Below are positions 1 to 8,659 of a DNA stretch of 64,000 nt, piece after piece. Origin of the DNA: Bacillota bacterium. GTDB taxonomy: Bacteria; Bacillota; Clostridia; Lachnospirales; Lachnospiraceae. Location of the stretch: positions 21,052 to 85,051 of the forward strand of contig JAEWYQ010000046.1 of assembly GCA_023395555.1 (NCBI GenBank). The letters run 5' to 3'. The notes below the pieces were generated by a model that saw only the letters and a list, made by a program, of their open reading frames with translations, was not told the DNA's origin and did no database searches. The translations under genes were made by a program, and so were the position numbers. Each line of letters opens with the position of its first letter. Positions within the stretch are counted from its first letter, which is position 1.

Positions 1-380
1 CGCTTTTCCTCCTCCGTCTGGAGAATGGACTTTTTTAAATTATCCACCAGCTCCGAAGGTTCAATGGGCTTCTCGATATAATTCACTGCCGACAGTTGAA
101 TGGCCGATTTCAGATACTCCTTATCACAATAAGCGCTGATGAAGATAAAACGGCAGTTCTTTAACTGTTTTCGTATCTCAAATGCCATGGTGATTCCATC
201 CATCCTCGGCATTCTTACATCCGCCATAATAATATCCGGCTTCAGCTCCAGGGCTTTTTGCAGTCCCTCTTCTCCGTCCTCTGCCGTAACAACTTCCCTA
301 ATCCCAAGCCTTTCCCAGGGAACACTCATGAGTATTCCTTGCCTGGTCAGCTCCTCATCCTCTACCAATAATACCTTCAC
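1..380 (-). CDS. Response regulator, receiver domain (partial, C-terminus outside window)
   Basis: The first ~126 residues of a two-component response regulator, cut by the window edge. The receiver fold is clear: acidic pair E7-D8, phosphoacceptor D54 in IIMADVRMPRMDG, a conserved Ser in FISAY and the Lys of NYIEKP. The start is GTG at 380, placed by an AAAGGAGG Shine-Dalgarno 6-7 nt upstream. The N-terminal wording (VEDEELTRQGI, then a conserved PW) is typical of YesN/AraC-type regulators that partner a LytS/YesM-like sensor kinase and control sugar uptake. The output domain is not visible, so this subclass is an inference. Confidence 0.85.
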   Translation of the reverse strand, partial: MKVLLVEDEELTRQGILMSVPWERLGIREVVTAEDGEEGLQKALELKPDIIMADVRMPRMDGITMAFEIRKQLKNCRFIFISAYCDKEYLKSAIQLSAVNYIEKPIEPSELVDNLKKSILQTEEEK

Positions 381-574
381 CCCGACTCCTCCTTTCTGAT
401 ACTGGTTTGTTTTTCTACTAATTGCATATATTTTGCCCGGTTTTTTTCTATTTATATATACATAATAACAAAATTTTATAAAAGTAAAAATGGTATTCTA
501 TTCTGATGTCATGGTAATTTATGAATATAATGTATTAAATGCCATGGAAGGACTGTAAGCAGCCGCTGCAGAAT

Positions 575-605
575 AAAAAAGGAAGGTGTATCTCCCCCCC
601 CTTTT
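575..605 (-). terminator. Probable terminator downstream of purB
   Basis: On the minus strand AAAAGGGGGG can pair with CCTTCCTTTT (two G-U pairs) around an ~11-nt loop, followed by a T-rich run. It lies 60 nt past the purB stop and before the response regulator. The wobble pairs make it weaker than the other terminators here. The rest of 381-665 holds nothing I recognise. Confidence 0.5.
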
Positions 606-665
606 GCTTTGCATATGACTATCTTATAACGCTTCCTTTGATGCAAGTATCTGTATGAGCCCCCG

Positions 666-2102
666 TCACACCTTGATATTCGCCGTCATTCCGAGATATT
701 CCCCGTTCTCCTCCAGAATCGGGCGGATTACTTCGTTCACAAACTCCTCCGTCTGCTCCCCGGCTCTTCCGATATACAGGGCCGGATCCATGGCGGCTTT
801 CAGCTCCTCCAGACTCATACGGAATGCAGGATCTGCCGCAATCAGCTCCAGCAGGTTATTATCCAGCCCCTTCTCCTTCACGTTCCGGCCCGCTTCCATG
901 GACAGGGTCCGGATTCTCTCGTGAAGCTCCTGCCGGTCTCCTCCGGCCTTTACTGCCGCCATCATGATGTTCTCCGTCGCCATGAAAGGAAGCTCTGCCA
1001 TCAGACGCTTCTCTATTACCTTTGGATATACCACAAGACCGTCCGCTACATTCAGGTACAGCTCCAGGATGCCGTCTATTGCAAGAAATGCTTCGGGAAT
1101 GCTGATTCTCTTATTGGCGGAGTCATCCAGGGTTCGCTCAAACCACTGGGTCGCCGCGGTAATGGCTGGATTCACCGCATCCGCCATCACATAATTAGCC
1201 AGGGACGCAATGCGCTCGCTTCGCATGGGATTTCTCTTATATGCCATGGCAGAGGAACCGATCTGATGCTTCTCAAAGGGTTCCTCAATCTCCTTTAAAT
1301 GCTGGAGCAGGCGGATATCATTGGAGAATTTGTGGGCACTCACCGCAATGCCCGACAGCACGTTGAGCACACGAAGGTCAATTTTTCTGGAATAGGTCTG
1401 GCCTGCTACGGGATAGCAGCCGGAAAATCCCATTTTCTCCGCTATCTTCTGATCCAGCTGCTTGATCTTCTCATGGTCCCCGTCGAATAGTTCCATAAAG
1501 CTTGCCTGGGTGCCGGTGGTTCCCTTGGAACCCAACAGCTGCATCGTATCGGTCACATAACACAGATCATCATAATCCAGCTTCAGTTCCATCAGCCACA
1601 GAGAGGCTCTTTTACCCACTGTCGTAGGCTGGGCCGGCTGGAAATGGGTGAAGGCAAGGGTGGGAAGGCTGCGGTATTCCATGGCAAAGGCCGATAGCCT
1701 GTCCATGACATTGACCAGCTTCTTCTTCACCAGCTTCAGTGCCTCGGTCATAATAATCAGGTCGGTATTATCTCCCACATAGCAGGAAGTAGCTCCCAGA
1801 TGAATAATTCCCTTCGCCTTGGGGCATTGCTCGCCGTAAGCATATACATGGCTCATCACATCATGGCGTACCAGGGCTTCCCGCGCCTTCGCCGTCTCAT
1901 AATTGATATCGTTCTGAAAAGCCTTCAGCTCATCGATCTGTTCCTGGGTTATGTTTAATCCCAGCTCTTTCTCCGTCTCCGCAAGCGCCACCCAGAGTCT
2001 TCTCCAGGTTCTAAACTTCATATCCGGGGAAAAAAGATACTGCATCTCCTTCCCGGCATAACGCTCCGATAAGGGTGACATATACCTGTCGTTATCCATC
2101 AT
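666..2102 (-). CDS. purB: Adenylosuccinate lyase
   Basis: Catalyses two purine steps: SAICAR to AICAR plus fumarate, and adenylosuccinate to AMP plus fumarate. The 478-residue length fits the long form of the fumarase/aspartase superfamily. Visible family motifs are the His-containing THFQPAQPTT stretch and the signature loop SSAMAYKRNPMRSERI carrying the catalytic Ser. It starts MMDNDRYMSPLSERYAG; AAAGGGA lies 5 nt upstream of the first ATG. It is the last gene of purC-purF-purB, 36 nt after purF, so probably cotranscribed, with a terminator-like hairpin beyond its stop. The product is cytosolic. Identification is secure. Confidence 0.96.
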   Translation of the reverse strand: MMDNDRYMSPLSERYAGKEMQYLFSPDMKFRTWRRLWVALAETEKELGLNITQEQIDELKAFQNDINYETAKAREALVRHDVMSHVYAYGEQCPKAKGIIHLGATSCYVGDNTDLIIMTEALKLVKKKLVNVMDRLSAFAMEYRSLPTLAFTHFQPAQPTTVGKRASLWLMELKLDYDDLCYVTDTMQLLGSKGTTGTQASFMELFDGDHEKIKQLDQKIAEKMGFSGCYPVAGQTYSRKIDLRVLNVLSGIAVSAHKFSNDIRLLQHLKEIEEPFEKHQIGSSAMAYKRNPMRSERIASLANYVMADAVNPAITAATQWFERTLDDSANKRISIPEAFLAIDGILELYLNVADGLVVYPKVIEKRLMAELPFMATENIMMAAVKAGGDRQELHERIRTLSMEAGRNVKEKGLDNNLLELIAADPAFRMSLEELKAAMDPALYIGRAGEQTEEFVNEVIRPILEENGEYLGMTANIKV

Positions 2103-2138
2103 TTCTGTCCCTTTCTATTTCCATTGAATTCTGCCAAT

Positions 2139-3578
2139 CTACGCTTCATAATCTCCGCGGATATCCTCTTTCGGCGGTTCCACCGGATAATTCCCGGTAA
2201 AGCAGGCATCGCAGTAGCCGGTATCTCCGCCGATCATATCGCTCAGCCTCACCACATCCAGATACCCCAGGGAGTCCGCTCCGATCATTTCACAGATCTG
2301 CTCCACGGTATTATTATGGGCAATCAGCTGATCCCCGGTGGGTACATCGGTCCCAAAATAGCAGGGATGGAGGAAGGGAGGGGAGCTGATTCGCACATGA
2401 ACCTCTGTTGCTCCGGCCTTCTTCAGCATCTTCACGATCTTGGCACTGGTGGTCCCTCTTACGATGGAGTCATCAATCATTACCACACGCTTCCCGCGCA
2501 CCACCTCCGGCAGCACATTCAGCTTAATGCGCACACTGGAGACACGCATGGACTGCTTCGGCTTAATGAAGGTCCTGCCCACATAGCTGTTTTTCACAAA
2601 TGCCATTCCAAAGGGGATTCTGGATTCCATGGCATAGCCCATGGCAGCGGCATTACCGGAGTCCGGCACTCCCACTACCACATCCGCTTCCACCGGATTG
2701 GCCTGGGCCAGAATCCTGCCCGCCATAATTCTGGAATTATACACGCTGACACCGTCAAAGGAAGTGTCCGGTCTGGCAAAATAAATATACTCAAAGATGC
2801 ATTTGGCAATCTTCTGTCCGCACTGGGAGGTATCGGAATGAATTCCGTCCTCATTAATCATAACCACCTCGCCCGGCAATACATCCCGGACAAATTCCGC
2901 ATCCGCGGCATAGAGAGCCGCCGTTTCCGAAGAAAGGATGTAGGCATTCCCCTTCCTTCCGATGCAAAGAGGATGGAAGCCAAAGGGATCCCTGGCTCCG
3001 ATGAGCTTTCTAGGACTCATGATGACCAGGGAATAAGCACCGCTCATCTTCTTCATAGCCCGTGCCACCGCCTCTTCTGCCGTGGCGCTGTTCAGACGCT
3101 CTCTTGCAATATGATAGGCAATGACCTCCGTGTCAATGGTGGTCTGGAAGATGGCGCCGGTGCGTTCCAGCTCCCGTCTCAGCTCCGGCGTGTTCACCAG
3201 ATTGCCGTTATGGGCAAGGGCAAGAGTTCCCTTGATATAATTCAGAACCAGGGGCTGGGTATTGTTAATGCTGCTTTCCCCCGCGGTGGAATAACGGACA
3301 TGTCCGATGCCGATATTGCCGCCCACCAGGCCCTCCAGATTCTCCTGGGTAAACACCTCGCTTACCAGTCCCATTCCCTTCCAGGCCCGTACCTTGCCCT
3401 TGGGTCCCCTGGTATCGCTGACCGCCATTCCGCAGCTCTCCTGCCCCCTGTGCTGAAGAGCGAAGAGACCGTAATAAATCGAGGTGACCACATCGCCGCC
3501 ATCCAAATCATAGACGCCGAACACCCCGCATTCCTCATGTAATTCTTCCGGATGATACTGATCGAATTCTATATTCAT
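2139..3578 (-). CDS. purF: Amidophosphoribosyltransferase (glutamine PRPP amidotransferase)
   Basis: First committed step of purine synthesis: PRPP plus glutamine to 5-phosphoribosylamine. The 479-residue chain has an N-terminal Ntn-glutaminase domain with nucleophile Cys17 (HEE-CGVFG), so a 16-residue propeptide must be removed. The PRPP loop VVMIDDSIVRGTT is in the C-terminal half. Cysteines in AKCIFEY, HPCYFG and CDAC match the four ligands of the [4Fe-4S] cluster in the Bacillus-type oxygen-sensitive enzyme, which suits an anaerobe. The start ATG follows AAAGGAA at about 8 nt. It lies between purC and purB, separated from purC by a 365-bp gap filled largely by an inverted repeat. Confidence 0.97.
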   Translation of the reverse strand: MNIEFDQYHPEELHEECGVFGVYDLDGGDVVTSIYYGLFALQHRGQESCGMAVSDTRGPKGKVRAWKGMGLVSEVFTQENLEGLVGGNIGIGHVRYSTAGESSINNTQPLVLNYIKGTLALAHNGNLVNTPELRRELERTGAIFQTTIDTEVIAYHIARERLNSATAEEAVARAMKKMSGAYSLVIMSPRKLIGARDPFGFHPLCIGRKGNAYILSSETAALYAADAEFVRDVLPGEVVMINEDGIHSDTSQCGQKIAKCIFEYIYFARPDTSFDGVSVYNSRIMAGRILAQANPVEADVVVGVPDSGNAAAMGYAMESRIPFGMAFVKNSYVGRTFIKPKQSMRVSSVRIKLNVLPEVVRGKRVVMIDDSIVRGTTSAKIVKMLKKAGATEVHVRISSPPFLHPCYFGTDVPTGDQLIAHNNTVEQICEMIGADSLGYLDVVRLSDMIGGDTGYCDACFTGNYPVEPPKEDIRGDYEA

Positions 3579-3615
3579 GAACTTATTCCTTTCCCTGACC
3601 CGGCCCGCGTTCCAG

Positions 3616-3810
3616 GTAACAGATCAGCCTGTGGCAGGGAGGAGTACATGGTGCTCCCATAATGCACCGTATGGAAGAGATGTGATTGGATTTGTATGGC
3701 GCAGACGAACATACCTGTACGGCTGAGACATACAAATCCAGTCATATGTCTTCCATCCTGTGTGTGCGGGAGCACCATGTGCTCCTCCCTGCCACAGGCT
3801 GATCTGTTAC
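3616..3810. repeat. 195-bp imperfect palindromic element between purC and purF
   Basis: Positions 3616-3698 are nearly the reverse complement of 3728-3810. The outer ~44 bp match except for one base; a variable middle follows, and the inner ~15 bp match again (GGATTTGTATG). The loop is ~29 nt. Read as RNA it would form a very long hairpin inside the purine transcript. Open frames on both strands across it have no protein-like features and simply reflect the repeat. It has the look of a MITE-like or other non-coding repeat. No transposase and no clear target-site duplication were seen. The rest of the 3579-3943 gap holds nothing else recognisable. Confidence 0.85.
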
Positions 3811-3943
3811 TTGCAAACCGCTCCGGTCTTTCATTGAGGAGAGGCTGCCTGCGGCAAACAATCAAGTATCGCAATGATATCGTTACCGCCCATACCACTC
3901 CTTATACGATTGCATGCCCCTCAGAACAGCCTCATCGATTATT

Positions 3944-4651
3944 CTATTGAATTCCCAGACGCTTGAATACTTCCTGGTAGGCATCCTCAACCTTGCCGAG
4001 ATCCCTGCGGAAACGATCCTTATCCAGTTTTTCATGGGTATTGATATCCCATAATCTGCAGGTATCGGGAGAGATCTCATCCGCAAGGATGATCTTGCCC
4101 TTATATCTGCCAAACTCTATTTTATAATCAATCAGCTCAATGCCGATGCTCTCAAAATACCTGCGCAGAACCTCGTTCACCTTAAATGCATATCCGGTAA
4201 TCTCTTCGATCTCTTCCCTTGTGGCGATGCCGATAGCAATGGCATAATAATCATTGATCATGGGATCACCCAGGGCATCATCCTTGTAGGAGAATTCCAG
4301 CGTAGGGCTGATGAGACGGATTCCTTCTTCCATCCCCAGCTTCTTGGCAAAGCTTCCGGCGGATACATTTCTTACGATTACCTCCAGCGGAACAATCTCC
4401 ACCTTCTTCACCGCGGTCTCCCGGTCACTTAATTCCTCCACATAATGAGTCGGAACTCCTTCCTTCTCCAGCAGGCGGAATACATGGTTGGACATTCTGT
4501 TGTTGATTGCCCCTTTTCCTACAATGGTCCCTTTCTTAATTCCGTTGAATGCCGTAGCATCATCCTTGTAGTCTACGATTAAAACATCTTCCACATCCGT
4601 TAAATATACCTTCTTTGCTTTTCCTTCATAGAGCATGTCTAATTTTTTCAT
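3944..4651 (-). CDS. purC: Phosphoribosylaminoimidazole-succinocarboxamide synthase (SAICAR synthetase)
   Basis: ATP-dependent ligation of aspartate to CAIR in purine synthesis. The 235-residue protein starts [17 protein letters not shown], the hallmark N-terminus of the family, and carries the ATP-binding [11 protein letters not shown] segment and the signatures [12 protein letters not shown] and [17 protein letters not shown] at 4651 is preferred over an upstream in-frame GTG at 4663 because AGGTGG lies ~8 nt upstream of the ATG. It is the first gene of the local purine cluster and has its own promoter just upstream. Confidence 0.96.
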   Translation of the reverse strand: MKKLDMLYEGKAKKVYLTDVEDVLIVDYKDDATAFNGIKKGTIVGKGAINNRMSNHVFRLLEKEGVPTHYVEELSDRETAVKKVEIVPLEVIVRNVSAGSFAKKLGMEEGIRLISPTLEFSYKDDALGDPMINDYYAIAIGIATREEIEEITGYAFKVNEVLRRYFESIGIELIDYKIEFGRYKGKIILADEISPDTCRLWDINTHEKLDKDRFRRDLGKVEDAYQEVFKRLGIQ

Positions 4652-4735
4652 CGTAATTACCACCTATCCTTTGCCTTCTTCTCTCCTGTTTTGTCCTGTG
4701 CCTCCACATACCGGGCACATCCTGCCACATCTTTC

Positions 4736-4763
4736 ATTATAAAGGAACGGGATAAGAACACAA
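4736..4763 (-). promoter_or_regulatory. Probable sigma-A promoter for purC
   Basis: On the minus strand TTGTGT (4758-4763) is followed after 16 nt by TATAAT (4736-4741), about 85 nt upstream of the purC ATG. The leader is G-rich. I do not see the conserved core of a guanine/purine riboswitch in it. Confidence 0.6.
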
Positions 4764-4822
4764 TCGTTTTTTCCTTCATTTATTCATTAGAAAAAATAAT
4801 AAATGATGTATTTTACAGGGGA

Positions 4823-7219
4823 TCAATTCAAATTAAACACACGTTTTGCAATGTTCTCCGCGGCATGACCGTCCTCCAGGGAACAGAAGCGCTCATAGAA
4901 GTCCTCGTACTTTTCCTTATACTGCTCTGTGATATCTTCGATGTCCCTGATTGCATCCACCACCTCTTCATTGGTGAACAGCAGCGGACCGGGAACCTCG
5001 GTTTCAATATCCATATAGAAGCCCCGGAGCATGTCCCGGTATTTATCCAGATCATAGGTATAGAATAAAATCGGGCGTTTCAGGTTCGCATAGTCGAAGA
5101 ATACGGAGGAATAATCTGTAATCAGCAAATCTGAAATCAGATACAGCTCCGAGATATCATCATATTGGGACACATTATAGGCAAAATCCTCCAGACCCGT
5201 AACATCCAGGGAATCCGCTATAAAATAATGCGTTCGAAGCAGCACCACATAATCCTTTCCCAGCTCCTTCTTCAGCAGATGAAGGTCCAGCTTCAGGGCA
5301 AATTTATATTCGCCGCGCCCGTAATACTCATCGTCACGCCAGGTAGGAGCATACAGAATAGTCTTCTTATTCTCCGGTATCTTCAGCTTTCTCCTGATCT
5401 TTGACGCAACCTTATCCCGGTCGGGACTATGTAAAATATCATTCCTGGGATAACCGAACTCCAGCATTTCCTTATCAAAGAGGAAAGCGCTGCGGAAGGC
5501 TTCACTGGAGAACTTGTTGGCGGCCACCAGGTAATCCCATACCCTTGACTGCTTATAGAATTGTGCCTTATATAAAGGAGATGCTCCCATTACCTCCTCC
5601 TGGTCAAACACCAGCTTCTTCAGCGGGGTGCCGTGCCAGGTCTCCAGGAATACATTGCCCTCCCTCTTCCGCATCCACTCCGGCTGGCGTACGTTAAAGA
5701 CATTGTATTTGCAGCGGGCCAGATAGTAGCAATAGCGTATGCTGAAGCGCTTTACCCTGGTATGGCGGTACGGAATCTCCGTCCTTTGGTTGACCACCCA
5801 GATAAAGCGGTATTTTCCGGGATAGTTTTTGCACAAATATTCATAGATATACTTGGGACTGTCAGAATAGCTCTTGCCAAAAAAGCTCTCACAGATAACC
5901 CAATTCTCTTTTACGGCCATCTTCGTAAAGAATTTATGATACAGATAATAGGCAAATACCCTTTTGTTCTTCTTAATCTTCCGGAATTTCTTCTTTCCCA
6001 GATGCGCGCTTACAATTACTGTTGCCTTCCGCACATTATTTTTAAGCAGAGCTTTTACAATTCTCTTCTTATAGCCCCTCAGTCCCTTAATCTTATCAGG
6101 ATCCACCTCTTCCATAGCGCTCCTCATTACCTGGAAGCGCTCCGTACGCCAGATGTCCTTCTCACTGCGGCGAAGCCTCGGTGCATAAGTACCGGAATAA
6201 TAGGCAATCAGCTTACTCTCCAGATACCCCCTCAGAACAGAATTCTCTCCCGTGCAGCTTCGTGCCTGCCGGTAAGCCTGGATATACTCCTCAAATTTAT
6301 CCTCTGTCTTGGATTGGCATATGGAGGGAAAATGAATTGGATCATTATGCTTTCTCTTTATGTAAACCGCTTCCGGAAGATAGGAACATCTCTTCACCGA
6401 CTGCAGGGCCTGTATCACAAAGGTGGAATCAGAAAAAAAGATATAGTCCTCATTAAAACGAATCCCCCTGTCCTGCAGAAAGCTTCTGCGAAAGAGGATT
6501 CCCAATACCGAGACATTATGAAGCCCCTTTCTTGTAACAAGAAGGGAATGATACGCCTCCGCAATCTTGGCAAGAGCTTCCTCATCTACCTCCTCCTGTG
6601 CTGCAGCTGCCAGCTTCGCCTGTACCTTGAGGATCTTCCTCTGCCGGCGGGTCAGTTTGGGGGCGTCTTCCTCCTGGAAGGTATCCATGATATCCAACTC
6701 ATCCTGTTCTCCATGGTCATCCCCATTCTCTGCCTGCTCCTGATCCTGCTCCTCCTCCTGGTCCTTTTCCGCAAGGGAGGAAAGGTAGACGATTCTCCGG
6801 AACCAGGTGCTCTTCTTCCTGCCATAGGTAAAATCGGCATCCTGCTCTTCGGCTTCCTGAAGCAGCAGCTCCAGGGTTCCATTCATAATATAATCATCAC
6901 TGTCCAGGAAATATACGTACTTACCGGCAGCCGCGTCCAGTCCTGCGTTCCTGGCAGCCGCCACCCCGCTGTAGCCCTTAAACTGCTCCTCCGCCTTCGC
7001 TTTTCCGTATCTGCGGTCTTTTAACCGGGTTTCATTCAGCGTGATAAGCTTCAGATTTAAATCCTTATATTCGCTGACCAGTCCTGAAATATCCTCTTTC
7101 ACATGATCCAGTACCAGTATGGTTTCAAAATCACTCAACCCCTGATCCCGGATACTCTCCAAGCAATCCTCCAAAAAATGTATTCCTTTATGAAAAGGAA
7201 CAATAATACTTAACCTCAC
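4823..7219 (-). CDS. Fused GT2 glycosyltransferase / CDP-glycerol glycerophosphotransferase
   Basis: A 798-residue two-domain protein. Residues ~1-120 are a family-2 glycosyltransferase (MRLSIIVPFHKG, VAAARNAGLDAA, metal-binding YFLDSDDYI). A charged, Glu/Asp-rich linker follows (~155-205). From ~420 onward it is a TagB/TagF-type CDP-glycerol:glycerophosphate transferase, with ETWHGTPLKKL, YAPTWRDDEY and LITDYSSVFFDYA. It probably builds or primes a teichoic-acid-like or glycerol-phosphate-decorated glycan on the cytoplasmic face of the membrane. The start is GTG at 7219 with AAGGTG 5 nt upstream. No other teichoic acid gene is adjacent, so acceptor and pathway are unknown. Confidence 0.88.
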   Translation of the reverse strand: MRLSIIVPFHKGIHFLEDCLESIRDQGLSDFETILVLDHVKEDISGLVSEYKDLNLKLITLNETRLKDRRYGKAKAEEQFKGYSGVAAARNAGLDAAAGKYVYFLDSDDYIMNGTLELLLQEAEEQDADFTYGRKKSTWFRRIVYLSSLAEKDQEEEQDQEQAENGDDHGEQDELDIMDTFQEEDAPKLTRRQRKILKVQAKLAAAAQEEVDEEALAKIAEAYHSLLVTRKGLHNVSVLGILFRRSFLQDRGIRFNEDYIFFSDSTFVIQALQSVKRCSYLPEAVYIKRKHNDPIHFPSICQSKTEDKFEEYIQAYRQARSCTGENSVLRGYLESKLIAYYSGTYAPRLRRSEKDIWRTERFQVMRSAMEEVDPDKIKGLRGYKKRIVKALLKNNVRKATVIVSAHLGKKKFRKIKKNKRVFAYYLYHKFFTKMAVKENWVICESFFGKSYSDSPKYIYEYLCKNYPGKYRFIWVVNQRTEIPYRHTRVKRFSIRYCYYLARCKYNVFNVRQPEWMRKREGNVFLETWHGTPLKKLVFDQEEVMGASPLYKAQFYKQSRVWDYLVAANKFSSEAFRSAFLFDKEMLEFGYPRNDILHSPDRDKVASKIRRKLKIPENKKTILYAPTWRDDEYYGRGEYKFALKLDLHLLKKELGKDYVVLLRTHYFIADSLDVTGLEDFAYNVSQYDDISELYLISDLLITDYSSVFFDYANLKRPILFYTYDLDKYRDMLRGFYMDIETEVPGPLLFTNEEVVDAIRDIEDITEQYKEKYEDFYERFCSLEDGHAAENIAKRVFNLN

Positions 7220-7353
7220 AGTTGCACCTTGCCTTTCTTTGTTGGAGTATTGGCAGCATTATGCTTTCCAGATCGATTTTAACAAAGTTTACCTTGGTAT
7301 GCAATATCTTTTATTTTATACATTTTTTTCAATTTTTTTAATGCAATAATTTG

Positions 7354-7382
7354 TTGCATTTTCCCGTTAGGCGCGATAAAAT
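7354..7382 (+). promoter_or_regulatory. Probable sigma-A promoter for the anion permease
   Basis: TTGCAT (7354-7359), a 17-nt spacer and TAAAAT (7377-7382), about 57 nt upstream of the permease start codon. It lies in the 219-bp gap between divergent genes. Confidence 0.6.
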
Positions 7383-7438
7383 ACCTATCGTATGACGGGC
7401 AAATAATAAAAACGTCCGTTCTGTCAGGGAGGACCCCA

Positions 7439-8632
7439 TTGTTGAAGAATTATTATAATACCGTAAAGCATTTTATCCTGAAGGAAGCCGTATTATGCAT
7501 CTCTGCTCTGGCTGCCGTCATTACCATGTTTTTTGTACCCCCAGGCATGAATTATCTTGCCTATATTGATTTCCGGGTGCTCACTCTCCTCTTCTGCCTT
7601 ATGGCGGTCGTGGCGGGCTATAACAAAACCGGAGTCTTTCTTCTGCTTTCGGAGAAAATACTCCTGCGAACCGCCAATGTCAGATCTCTTGGTCTGGTAT
7701 TGATCCTGATGTGCTTCTTCTCCTCCATGTGGATTACCAATGATGTTGCCCTGATTACCTTCGTTCCCTTTGCCATCCAGATTCTCGCCATGACCGGACA
7801 GGCACGGCATATGATTCCAATCGTGGTTCTGCAGACCATTGCAGCCAATTTAGGAAGCATGCTTACCCCCATCGGCAATCCGCAGAATCTGTACCTCTAT
7901 TCCCAATATGATCTGGGCATTGCGGATTTCTTTCTCCTGACCCTGCCCTATGCTCTGCTCTCCCTCCTGCTATTATGGGCTGCGGCAGGCTTCCTGCCCA
8001 AAGAGCCTATCCGCTTCGCTCTGTCAGCCGCACAAAAAACAGACAAGCATAACCTCCGTACGATTGCAATGTACAGCGGTTTATTTCTTGTCTGTCTGGC
8101 ATGTGTATTACATCTGGCGGATTACCGTTTTACCCTGTTGACGGTTCTTCTGGTTATCCTTCTGTTCGACCGTGAGAAAACCTTCCGCGAACCATTCTTG
8201 TTTTTAATGAAAAAGGTAGATTATTCCCTGCTCCTTACCTTCGTCTGCTTCTTCCTCTTTGTAGGCAATGTCGGGAATATTCCGATGATCCGGGACGGGC
8301 TTGCCGCTTTGCTGGCCGGCCGGGAGCTTCCGGTATCCGTTCTGGCAAGCCAGGTCATCAGCAATGTCCCGGCCGCCGTCCTATTGTCATCCTTCACTCC
8401 CGATTACAAAACCATGATTCTGGGAACCAATCTGGGCGGCCTTGGCACTCTGGTAGCCTCCCTGGCCAGTCTGATCTCTTACCGGTTCTATATCCGCACA
8501 GAGCAGGTGCAGCCAGGTAAGTATCTGAGGACATTCACCCTCTATAACCTTGGTTTTCTGCTCCTGCTCTGTCTTTTTTACTATATCATGAACGTAAGCC
8601 ATGTTCATGATCTTGTTGCTCCATTTGCATAA
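7439..8632 (+). CDS. ArsB/NhaD/CitT-superfamily anion permease
   Basis: A 397-residue polytopic membrane protein with about ten hydrophobic segments. The motifs WITNDVALITFVP and LTPIGNPQNLYLY are the paired hairpin signatures of the ion-transporter superfamily that includes CitMHS, SLC13 and E. coli YbiR. The N-terminal half ends near a PKEPIRF loop at ~190. It starts at TTG, 7439, supported by GGGAGGA 6 nt upstream; no better ATG lies nearby. It stands alone and is transcribed divergently from the transferase gene. Substrate cannot be told from sequence; dicarboxylate, arsenite or Na+/H+ exchange are all possible. Confidence 0.8.
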   Translation: MLKNYYNTVKHFILKEAVLCISALAAVITMFFVPPGMNYLAYIDFRVLTLLFCLMAVVAGYNKTGVFLLLSEKILLRTANVRSLGLVLILMCFFSSMWITNDVALITFVPFAIQILAMTGQARHMIPIVVLQTIAANLGSMLTPIGNPQNLYLYSQYDLGIADFFLLTLPYALLSLLLLWAAAGFLPKEPIRFALSAAQKTDKHNLRTIAMYSGLFLVCLACVLHLADYRFTLLTVLLVILLFDREKTFREPFLFLMKKVDYSLLLTFVCFFLFVGNVGNIPMIRDGLAALLAGRELPVSVLASQVISNVPAAVLLSSFTPDYKTMILGTNLGGLGTLVASLASLISYRFYIRTEQVQPGKYLRTFTLYNLGFLLLLCLFYYIMNVSHVHDLVAPFA

Positions 8633-8659
8633 TTCAAGCAAGCTTGATCACACTGTTTC

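Noticed and set aside
2124..3542. A 472-codon plus-strand frame opposite purF
   Set aside because: It is the antisense shadow of purF; no protein family features and no start signal.
3575..3950. Two overlapping open frames of 84 and 107 codons on opposite strands between purC and purF
   Set aside because: They lie in the long inverted repeat, mirror each other, and have no ribosome binding site or protein-like pattern.
4664..4735. Possible purine riboswitch in the purC leader
   Set aside because: The three-way-junction core sequences of the purine riboswitch are not seen.
7363..7400. CCCGT...ACGGG stem-like sequence upstream of the anion permease, considered as a riboswitch
   Set aside because: It overlaps the predicted -10 region, so most would not be transcribed, and no known riboswitch core is present.
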